Source: Streptomyces hoynatensis (GTDB taxonomy: Bacteria > Actinomycetota > Actinomycetes > Streptomycetales > Streptomycetaceae). Taken from it: DNA of 64,000 nt. A program made the translations under genes and the position numbers. The stretch is from contig NZ_RBAL01000009.1 in NCBI RefSeq assembly GCF_003626535.1, positions 202,802 through 266,801 of the forward strand, given 5' to 3'. Below are positions 54,076 through 61,284 of the stretch, one piece after another. Every line of letters begins with the position of its first letter. Positions within the stretch are counted from its first letter, which is position 1. The notes beneath the pieces were generated by a model. The model was not told where the DNA came from, ran no database searches, and saw only the letters and a program-made list of their open reading frames with translations.

Positions 54076-54394
54076 CGCTCGATGACTCTCCTTGGTGAGA
54101 TGTGCGGCACGTTCCCCCTGGAGCGCGCGGTGCCGGCGAGCGGGCCGCGCGGGTCGTGGCCCCCGCCTCGCGAACCTGCCGGCGTGCGGTACACCACCCG
54201 GGACGAATACCAGCCTATCGAAGGAAGGTTCAGACGCGATACAGGGCGGCGTGGTGTCGCCGGTGGCCGGGTCGAGGCGGCCTCGAATCGGCCGGGGGTC
54301 GGGCGGCGCCCGCCCCTGGCCACCGGCCGCCGCCCGCGGTCCCGGGCGGGCGGCGGGGGCCGAACGGCGGTCCCGGGCCCGCCGGGCGGCGGTT
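54076..54394. other. thrC-thrB intergenic region, 319 bases
   Basis: No gene is supported. The part near thrB (about 54190-54240) has a slightly AT-richer tract; next to thrC there are several GC inverted repeats (CCGGGC/GCCCGG type) that could form a terminator. thrB may therefore have its own promoter. Confidence 0.5.
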
Positions 54395-55480
54395 TCAGGC
54401 CAGGCCGAGCCGCTCGGCCGCGGCGTCCGCGTCCACCGGGACCGTGATCGGCCGCGGGGCGCCGGCCACCGCCCACTCCGGGTCCTTGAGGCCGTTCCCG
54501 GTGACCGTGCACACCACGCGCTGCCCCGGGTCGAGAAGCCCCTGCTCCGCGGCCTTCAGCAGGCCGGCCACGGAGGCGGCCGAGGCCGGCTCCACGAAGA
54601 CGCCCTCGCTCGCGGCCAACAGCCGGTAGGCGGACAGGATCTGACGGTCGGTCACGGCGTCGATCAGGCCGCCCGACTCGTCCCGCGCGCGCTCCGCCGG
54701 CTCCCAGGAGGCCGGGTTGCCGATGCGGATCGCGGTGGCGATCGTGGTCGGGTCCTTCACCGGCTCGCCGCGCACGATCGGCGCCGCCCCCGACGCCTGG
54801 TAGCCCCACATGCGCGGGGTGTGCGTGGCCGGGCCGTCCGCCGCGTACTCGCGGTAACCCTTCCAGTACGCCGTGATGTTCCCCGCGTTGCCCACCGGCA
54901 GCACGTGGATGTCGGGCGCGTCCCCGAGCATGTCGACGATCTCGAACGCGGCGGTCTTCTGCCCCTCGATGCGCATCGGATTGACCGAATTCACCAGCGC
55001 CACCGGGTACTTCTCGGACAGGCCGCGGGCCAGCGTCAGGCAGTCGTCGAAGTTCCCGTCCACCTGCAGGATGCGCGAGCCGTGCACCAGCGCCTGCCCC
55101 ATCTTGCCGAGGGCCACCTTGCCCTGCGGCACGAGCACCGCGCACACCATGCCGGCCCGCACCGCGTAGGCGGCGGCCGAGGCCGAGGTGTTGCCCGTGG
55201 AGGCGCAGATGACGGCGCGCGCCCCGGCCTGCTTGGCCAGGGTGATCGCCATGGTCATCCCGCGGTCCTTGAAGGAGCCCGTCGGGTTGGCGCCCTCCAC
55301 CTTGAGGTACACCTCGCAGCCGGTGCGTTCCGAGACCACCTGCGCCGGAACCAGCGGCGTACCGCCCTCGCGCAGCGTCACCACCGGCGTCCCCTCGGCG
55401 ACCGGGAGGCGGTCGCGGTACTCCTCGATCACTCCCCGCCACTGGCGGCTGGTGGCGGTGGGCTGGGCGGGCGGGTTCAT
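54395..55480 (-). CDS. thrC: Threonine synthase
   Basis: A 361-residue PLP enzyme making threonine from O-phosphohomoserine. The PLP lysine is in NPTGSFKDRGM; the phosphate-binding loop is GNAGNITAYWKGY. ATG 55480 (MNPPAQPTATSRQW) is chosen over upstream in-frame ATGs lacking similarity. 67 bases after hom. Confidence 0.96.
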   Translation of the reverse strand: MNPPAQPTATSRQWRGVIEEYRDRLPVAEGTPVVTLREGGTPLVPAQVVSERTGCEVYLKVEGANPTGSFKDRGMTMAITLAKQAGARAVICASTGNTSASAAAYAVRAGMVCAVLVPQGKVALGKMGQALVHGSRILQVDGNFDDCLTLARGLSEKYPVALVNSVNPMRIEGQKTAAFEIVDMLGDAPDIHVLPVGNAGNITAYWKGYREYAADGPATHTPRMWGYQASGAAPIVRGEPVKDPTTIATAIRIGNPASWEPAERARDESGGLIDAVTDRQILSAYRLLAASEGVFVEPASAASVAGLLKAAEQGLLDPGQRVVCTVTGNGLKDPEWAVAGAPRPITVPVDADAAAERLGLA

Positions 55481-55547
55481 GGCATTCGTGTCCTTCGGTT
55501 CGCTGCCCGGCCGGGGCCGGGCTCGGTGCGTGCGGCGCGCATGGGCG

Positions 55548-56840
55548 CTACTCCCCTTCGACGCGCATGATGCTGGCGACGTCATGCACGGTGTCCAGTC
55601 TGCGCAGGGCGTCGACGGTCGCGCCGAGCGCGGCGTCGGGTGCGCGGTGGGTGACGACGACGAGCTGCGCGTCGCCGCCCTTGCCGGTCTGCCGGACGGT
55701 GTCGATGGACACCCCGTGATCGGCGAAGACCATGGCGCACTGCGCGAGCACGCCGGGTTTGTCGGAGACGTCGAGGCTGATGTGGTACCGGGTGACCACC
55801 TCGCCCATCGGGCTCACCGGGAGCGCCGCGTACGCCGACTCCCCAGGCCCGCGGCCCCCGTTGAGCCGGTTGCGGCAGGCGGCGACCAGGTCGCCGAGCA
55901 CCGCGGATGCGGTCGGCACGCCCCCGGCCCCCGCCCCGTAGAACATCAGCCGCCCGGCGGCCTCCGCCTCCACGAACACCGCGTTGTACGCCTCGCCCAC
56001 CGAGGCCAGCGGGTGGCCGAGCGGGATCATCGCGGGGTGCACCCGGGCGGTCACCGAGCGTCCGTCCGCGGCCCGTTCGCAGATCGCGAGCAGCTTCACC
56101 GCGCAGCCCATCTCGCGGGCGCTGGCGATGTCCGCCGCGGTGACCTCGGTGATGCCCTCGCGGTGCACGTCGTCGAGCCCCACCCGGGTGTGGAAGGCGA
56201 TCCCGGCCAGGATCGCCGCCTTCGCCGCGGCGTCGAAGCCCTCCACGTCCGCCGTCGGATCGGCCTCTGCGTAGCCGAGCGCGGTCGCCTCCTGCAGGGC
56301 CTCTCCGTAGCTCGTGCCGCCGGAGGCCATCCGGTCCAGGATGAAGTTCGTGGTGCCGTTGACGATGCCGAGCACCCGGTTGACCTGGTCGCCCGCCAGG
56401 GACTCGCGCAGCGGCCGCAGCAGCGGGATCGCGCCGGCGACCGAGGCCTCGAAGTAGAGGTCGGCGCCGTGTTTCCCGGCCGCCGCGTGCAGGGCGGGAC
56501 CGTCCTTGGCCAGCAGCGCCTTGTTGGCCGTCACGACGCTCGCGCCGTGCTCGAAGGCCGAGTTGATCAGCGTGCGCGCCGGCTCGATGCCGCCGATCAG
56601 CTCCAGCACGATGTCGATGTCGCCGCGCGAGACGAGACCGGCCGCGTCCGTGGTGACCAGGGCCGGGTCGACGGTGCCGCGCGCCCGGTCGGGACGGCGC
56701 ACGGCCACCCCGGCGAGCTCCACCGGGGCCCCGATCCTGGCCGCGAGGTCGGCCCCGTGCGTCGTCATCAGGCGAGCCACCTGGGAGCCGACGACTCCGC
56801 AGCCCAGCAGCGCGACCTGCAACGGACGAGTGCGCACCAT
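55548..56840 (-). CDS. hom: Homoserine dehydrogenase
   Basis: A 430-residue enzyme with Rossmann motif LLGCGVVGSQVARL, the catalytic-domain motif GIVNGTTNFILDRM, and a C-terminal ACT domain (about 350-430, VSDKPGVLAQCAMVFADHGVSIDTVRQ), the usual site of threonine feedback. ATG 56840. Confidence 0.96.
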   Translation of the reverse strand: MVRTRPLQVALLGCGVVGSQVARLMTTHGADLAARIGAPVELAGVAVRRPDRARGTVDPALVTTDAAGLVSRGDIDIVLELIGGIEPARTLINSAFEHGASVVTANKALLAKDGPALHAAAGKHGADLYFEASVAGAIPLLRPLRESLAGDQVNRVLGIVNGTTNFILDRMASGGTSYGEALQEATALGYAEADPTADVEGFDAAAKAAILAGIAFHTRVGLDDVHREGITEVTAADIASAREMGCAVKLLAICERAADGRSVTARVHPAMIPLGHPLASVGEAYNAVFVEAEAAGRLMFYGAGAGGVPTASAVLGDLVAACRNRLNGGRGPGESAYAALPVSPMGEVVTRYHISLDVSDKPGVLAQCAMVFADHGVSIDTVRQTGKGGDAQLVVVTHRAPDAALGATVDALRRLDTVHDVASIMRVEGE

Positions 56841-56982
56841 GCGACCTGGCCTTTCGCTCAGCGAGGGGTCATCAGTCTCACGCACCACGAACGGAGCCCC
56901 TCGTTTCCGTTCACTATGCGGACCGGCGCGCGACCGCGCGCCGCCCGGGCCCGGCGGATCGGCCGCCGCCCGGGCCGCCGGC

Positions 56983-58374
56983 TCAGCCGACGTCGAGGCG
57001 CAGCAGGTCCTCCTCGGTCTCGCGCCGCACGATCACCCTGGCCTCGCCCCCGGCGACGGCGACGACCGGGGGGCGCGGCGTGTGGTTGTAGTTGCTCGCC
57101 ATCGAACGGCAGTAGGCGCCCGTGGCGGGAACGGCGATGAGGTCGCCGGGCGCGGTGTCGGCCGGCAGGTACGCGTCGCGCACCACGATGTCGCCGCTCT
57201 CGCAGTGCTTGCCCACCACCCGCACCAGCATCGGCCCGGCCGCCGAGGCGCGGGAGACCAGCGCGACCGCGTACTCCGCGTCGTACAGCGCCGTCCTGAT
57301 GTTGTCGGACATCCCGCCGTCCACGCTGACGTAGGTCCGCAGCCCGGGCAGCGGCTTGACCGTCCCCACCTCGTACAGCGTGAACGCCGTCGGCCCGGCG
57401 ATCGCCCGGCCCGGCTCCACCGAGAGCCGCGGCACGGGCAGCCCCGCCGCCTCGCACTCGCGGGCCACGATGTCGCGCAGCGTCTTGGCGATCTCGTGAG
57501 GCTCGCTCGGGTCGTCGTCCGCGGTGTACGCGATGCCGAGGCCGCCGCCGAGGTCGATCTCGGGCAGTTCCCGTCCGTGGACGTCCCGGATCTCGGCCAG
57601 CAGGCCGACCACGCGCCTGGCCGAGACCTCGAACCCGGCCAGGTCGAAGATCTGCGAGCCGATGTGCGAGTGCAACCCGACCAGTTCGAGCGAGTCCTCG
57701 GCCAGCACCCGGCGCACGGCGTCGGCCGCCGCGCCCCCGGCGAGCGCCAGCCCGAACTTCTGGTCCTCGTGCGCCGTCGCGATGAACTCGTGGGTGTGCG
57801 CCTCCACGCCGACCGTGACCCGTATCTGCACCCGCTGACGCACCCCGTGCCGCGCGGCCGCCTCGGCGACCCGCTCGATCTCCTGCACCGAGTCCAGCAC
57901 CACGCGCCCGACCCCCGCGGCCACCGCCCGGTCGATCTCCCGCGGCGACTTGTTGTTCCCGTGCAGCGCGATGCGCTCGGGGGGCATGCCCGCCGCCAGC
58001 GCCGTGGCCAGCTCCCCGCCCGAGCAGACGTCCAGGTTCAGCCCCTCCTCCCGCAGCCACCGCACGACCGCCCGGCACAGGAACGCCTTGCCCGCGTAGA
58101 ACACATCCGCCTCGGGGCCGAACGCCTCCCGCCAGGCCCGGCACCTGGCCCGGAAGTCGGCCTCGTCCAGCACGTACGCCGGGGTGCCGAACTCCCTGGC
58201 CAGCTCCCGCACCCCGATCCCGCCGACGCTGACCTCCCCGCCCGGGCCGCGCCCGACGGTCTGGGCCCACACCTTCCCGTCCAGGACGTTGGGGTCCCGC
58301 GGCGGGGGCGTGAAGTGCCCCTCGGGCAGCACGTCGGCGTGCCGGGGGCCTGCGGGGTGGGCGGAACGGCTCAT
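56983..58374 (-). CDS. lysA: Diaminopimelate decarboxylase
   Basis: A 463-residue fold-III PLP enzyme, last step of lysine synthesis. PLP Lys is in VFYAGKAF; HIGSQIFD, GGGLGIAYT and the C-terminal CESGD (KHCESGDI) motifs are present. ATG 58374. Located 142 bases before hom, and downstream of nrtL as in other Streptomyces. Confidence 0.96.
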   Translation of the reverse strand: MSRSAHPAGPRHADVLPEGHFTPPPRDPNVLDGKVWAQTVGRGPGGEVSVGGIGVRELAREFGTPAYVLDEADFRARCRAWREAFGPEADVFYAGKAFLCRAVVRWLREEGLNLDVCSGGELATALAAGMPPERIALHGNNKSPREIDRAVAAGVGRVVLDSVQEIERVAEAAARHGVRQRVQIRVTVGVEAHTHEFIATAHEDQKFGLALAGGAAADAVRRVLAEDSLELVGLHSHIGSQIFDLAGFEVSARRVVGLLAEIRDVHGRELPEIDLGGGLGIAYTADDDPSEPHEIAKTLRDIVARECEAAGLPVPRLSVEPGRAIAGPTAFTLYEVGTVKPLPGLRTYVSVDGGMSDNIRTALYDAEYAVALVSRASAAGPMLVRVVGKHCESGDIVVRDAYLPADTAPGDLIAVPATGAYCRSMASNYNHTPRPPVVAVAGGEARVIVRRETEEDLLRLDVG

Positions 58375-58423
58375 GGTGCTCTCTTCTCGCGTCTGTTCTC
58401 GCGTCTGTCGGGCTCGTGCTCTG

Positions 58424-59542
58424 TCACAGGTGATCGGGGGCGCTGATGCCAAGCCGGGTCAGGCCGTCGGCGAGCACCGTCCCGGTGGCGCGCGCGAGGG
58501 CCAGCCGGGCCCGGTGGACGGCCCCGGGTTTCTCGTCCCCCACCGGCAGGCAGGCCCGCGCCGCCTCCACGGCCAGGAACGCCCCGGCGACCTCCACCAG
58601 CCACCGCGCGAGCCGCGCGCCCTCCCCACGCCCCCCACGCCCCGCACTCCGCCCCTTCCCCACCCTGGGCGCGGCCGGCGTGGGCGCCACCGCGCCCGTC
58701 CCCGCCGCGGGCGCCACCGCCGCGAGTGCCGCCGCCGCGGGCGCCGCCGTGACCGTTCCCGCCGCGGGCGCGGCGCCCGGCACGGGTGCCGGGGCCGCCG
58801 CGGGCTCGGCCGCTGCCGGGTGCGCCAGGGCTTCCGGGGCTTCCGGGGCCTCCGGGACCGGCGGGGCTATCGGGACCGGCGGGGCTATCGGGGCCGGCGG
58901 GGCTTCCGGGACGGGCGGGGCTTCCGGGGCCGGCGGGGGTGCGGGCATCGGGGGACGTTCGCCGAGCAGACCCAGCAGGGCGCGTTCCGCCGCATGGGTG
59001 AAGGGCGCGGCGCCCGGATCGGGCGCGAGCCCGAAGGCCACGCCCCCCCGCAGCAGCGCACACGCCCGCGCATGCGCATAGCGCACCAGGAACAGCGGAT
59101 TCTCCACCCGCTGCACCAGCAGCTCACCGCCCGGATCGCCCCCCGCCACCGCGGCCCAGGCCGCGGCGTCCCGCGCGGAGTCCTCGGCGAGGCGCCCGCC
59201 GGGGCGGCCGCCCGCCCCACCGGCGTCCCTCTCCCCCAGCGCCGCGAGCAGCGCCGCGTCGCTCCCTTCGTCGAGCGCGATGTTCAAGAACCCGCCCCCG
59301 CGCACCTCGACCCCGCGCACGCCGGGCGCGCGCAGCAGCCGCTCCCGCAGCAGCCCCGCCACCTCCCCGGCGGGCCGGCCGGCCTCCCGCGCCGCCCGCA
59401 GGGCGATCCCGGTGGCCCACTCCCCCTCCCGCCCGTGCCCGCGCGGCGGCCGCCGCAGCCGCACCCAGTCGGCAGCCGCGGCGACCCCGAGCGCGTCGCG
59501 CACGGAGCGCAGCACGGCGTCGGAGAGCTGGGCAGGGGTCAC
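58424..59542 (-). CDS. nrtL: ArgS-related anticodon-binding protein NrtL
   Basis: A 372-residue protein with an N-terminal arginyl-tRNA synthetase-like region (TPAQLSDAVLRSVRDALG, VRGGGFLNIALDE) and a C-terminal DALR-type anticodon-binding domain (ARWLVEVAGAFLAVEAARACLPVG), but without the catalytic domain. Between them lies about 130 residues of Pro/Ala-rich sequence with APPVPE/APPVPI hexapeptide repeats. NrtL-type genes stand upstream of lysA in Streptomyces. GTG 59542 overlaps the receiver-protein stop (GTGA). Confidence 0.85.
   Translation of the reverse strand: MTPAQLSDAVLRSVRDALGVAAAADWVRLRRPPRGHGREGEWATGIALRAAREAGRPAGEVAGLLRERLLRAPGVRGVEVRGGGFLNIALDEGSDAALLAALGERDAGGAGGRPGGRLAEDSARDAAAWAAVAGGDPGGELLVQRVENPLFLVRYAHARACALLRGGVAFGLAPDPGAAPFTHAAERALLGLLGERPPMPAPPPAPEAPPVPEAPPAPIAPPVPIAPPVPEAPEAPEALAHPAAAEPAAAPAPVPGAAPAAGTVTAAPAAAALAAVAPAAGTGAVAPTPAAPRVGKGRSAGRGGRGEGARLARWLVEVAGAFLAVEAARACLPVGDEKPGAVHRARLALARATGTVLADGLTRLGISAPDHL
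58851..58945. repeat. 18-base repeats coding for a Pro-rich hexapeptide within nrtL
   Basis: Units of the form GGGACCGGCGGGGCTATC (plus-strand reading) recur about five times with changes, coding for APPVPI/APPVPE/APPAPE. Variable length between strains is likely. Confidence 0.75.
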
Positions 59543-59979
59543 GGAGCAAGCGTACGAGAGGCCGGGCGGCACTTCGCCAGCCGTTTTGCCAGCTGGACCG
59601 CGTGCGGCCGCCCCTCGTCACAGAGCCTGCGCACCAGGTGCACCAGCTCCGCCGGCTCGAAGGGCTTGGCCATGACGGCATCGATCCCGCACGGCAGCTC
59701 CCGCCCGCCGCCGACGCTCGCGCTGACCAGCACCAGCGGAATGTGCCCGGCACAGGGATCGAGCCGCAGCCGATCGACGGTCCGCAGCCCGTCCAGCCGC
59801 GGCATGGCGATGTCCAGGGTGATCACGTCCGGCCGGAACAGCGGCACGGCCTCCAGGCACTGGGCGCCGTCGCACGCGGTCATGACCTCGAACCCGTCAA
59901 GCTCGAGATTGACCCTGATCAACTGCCGGATGACCTGGCTGTCGTCGACGACGAGGACCCGGCCGGGAGCGCCTGGCAC
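59539..59979 (-). CDS. Single-domain response regulator (CheY-like)
   Basis: A 146-residue receiver: acidic pair DD at residues 12-13 (VLVVDDSQ), phospho-acceptor Asp in DVITLDIAMPRLDG, conserved Ser/Lys in VLVSAS and MAKPF. There is no output domain, so it signals by protein contact. It is the first gene of the group with nrtL and lysA; its kinase is not in the window. Confidence 0.93.
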   Translation of the reverse strand: MPGAPGRVLVVDDSQVIRQLIRVNLELDGFEVMTACDGAQCLEAVPLFRPDVITLDIAMPRLDGLRTVDRLRLDPCAGHIPLVLVSASVGGGRELPCGIDAVMAKPFEPAELVHLVRRLCDEGRPHAVQLAKRLAKCRPASRTLAP

Positions 59980-60115
59980 ACAGCCAGAGTAAGCGCGTAC
60001 CCCGCGCCCCGTCCGGCCTTTCCCAAACTTCTACCCGCAGGTAGCGCCCCCCGCACCCACGTACGGAAACGCGCGTGCGGACCCCACCCCAGAGCCTGGT
60101 ACTGTTCTTCCCGTC

Positions 60116-60187
60116 GCCCCCGTAGCTCAGGGGATAGAGCAACGGCCTCCGGAGCCGTGTGCGCAGGTTCGAATCCTGCCGGGGGCA
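60116..60187 (+). tRNA. tRNA-Arg, anticodon CCG
   Basis: Cloverleaf fits: acceptor stem GCCCCCG with CGGGGGC, D arm GCTC...GAGC, anticodon stem ACGGC/GCCGT enclosing CTCCGGA (anticodon CCG, codon CGG), T arm GCAGG-TTCGAAT-CCTGC, discriminator A, CCA not encoded. 3' ends of such genes are common integration sites; DNA downstream differs in character. Confidence 0.96.
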
Positions 60188-60207
60188 CCCTCGTTGAGGT
60201 GCCGATC

Positions 60208-60246
60208 AGCCCCGCGACCAGCCGTTTTGGCTGAGGCGGGGCTTTC
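60208..60246 (+). terminator. Terminator after tRNA-Arg
   Basis: Stem AGCCCCGC/GCGGGGCT with a nested CAGCC/GGCTG hairpin and TTTCGT following, 21 bases after the tRNA. Confidence 0.75.
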
Positions 60247-60523
60247 GTGTGTACGCGGCCGGAGGCAGCGCTGTGCGGCTGTTCGTCGGCGGCTGTGGCG
60301 TATCCGTGGCGGGAGTGGACGAGACGACGAGCCTGCCGCGTTCGTTCACCGGGAGGCACGATCGCCACCGGCACGAGAACGGGCGTTTCTCGACGGCTCC
60401 TGAAGTCGGCGGGCGTCCGGAGCCGTGATCAATGTCGATGACTCCGAGAGTCACCGATGTACCGCTTCACATCGTTTCGACATGAAAACAATCTCTTGGT
60501 CGCATTGCACCTGCCGGGTCCGG
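60247..60523. other. Intergenic region after tRNA, no gene seen
   Basis: About 277 bases with an AT-richer tract at 60425-60520 (for example GACATGAAAACAATC). No integrase or attachment-core duplicate is visible. Confidence 0.5.
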
Positions 60524-60709
60524 TCAGTCCAGGGTGCGCTGCACAAGCCGTACAACTCCCATGACCCCTCGCCTGATCCAGCCGAGCAGTCCTGCCGCCA
60601 CAGCCATGTCGGCGGCGGCCGCGGCCGCGTCCACCGGGTCCGCATCGAAACGGCACCGGGAGCAAGAACGGGGCCAACGGCGTTTTCGCGCACCGCACTT
60701 CTTGCACAT
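60524..60709 (-). CDS. Small zinc-ribbon protein with hydrophobic C-terminal half
   Basis: A 61-residue protein. The N-terminus MCKKCGARKRRWPRSCSRC carries two CxxC pairs (residues 2-5 and 16-19) that could bind one zinc ion; the rest has an Ala-rich amphipathic/hydrophobic stretch (DMAVAAGLLGWIRRGVMGVV) that may lie at the membrane. I choose ATG 60709, with GAGG eight bases upstream; ATG 60715 is an alternative. The open frame continues far upstream without convincing coding character. Function unknown. Confidence 0.6.
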   Translation of the reverse strand: MCKKCGARKRRWPRSCSRCRFDADPVDAAAAAADMAVAAGLLGWIRRGVMGVVRLVQRTLD

Positions 60710-61284
60710 CGCCATGACCTCATTTTCCCCCGCACACGTGCTGCCGTTCCGCAGCTGCGCCAGCACCGGCAGGGCCTGACGGCCGGCCGGTGGCCGCGCC
60801 GGCGGCTGTTGCTCCGACGGCGGTGTTCTCGCAGGCGAGCGGCGAGGAAGCGCCACCACTGCCAGGTGGACGGCTCCGACGGCTGAGCCGCGCGGGGGCC
60901 GCCGCCCAACGACCGTGCGGCCCGCCCGCAGAGCGCTCGCACCCGGGGCGGCAGGGGCTCCACCGCCCTGGCAGATCCAGGCCGGTTCCGGTCCCGGAGG
61001 GAGCGGCCGAGCCTGTCGGGGGAGGGGACGACGTGAGCCGGCAGTCGAGCAGTTGGCCCTTGGTGGAGACGCGGGCTTGGCCGATGAGGGCGCCGTCGGC
61101 TCGGGCGGGAACGCGGCGAGGAGGTCGCCGTCGCGGGTGTCGTCGGGGGGCGGTCGGGCACAGCCGGGGATCGCACAGAAACCGGTGGGAGACGAGTTGT
61201 TGAGTGCCCGCCGACTCTTTGACGCCGTTTCTGGCGCACGATTCGGGCTCGTTCCGGCCATGCGCCGCCGGTTAACGGTTTTGT
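60710..61284. other. 575-base region without a convincing gene
   Basis: Long frames exist on both strands here (e.g. minus 60524-61261) but show Pro/Arg/Ser/Ala composition and no domain. A minus-strand stretch with WQWWRFLAARLREHRRR (around 60830-60880) could be a decayed gene. I see nothing I can support. Confidence 0.5.

Noticed and set aside
60524..61261. 245-codon minus frame around the zinc-ribbon gene
   Set aside because: Only the last 61 codons look like protein; the upstream part lacks a domain and a start with a ribosome site.
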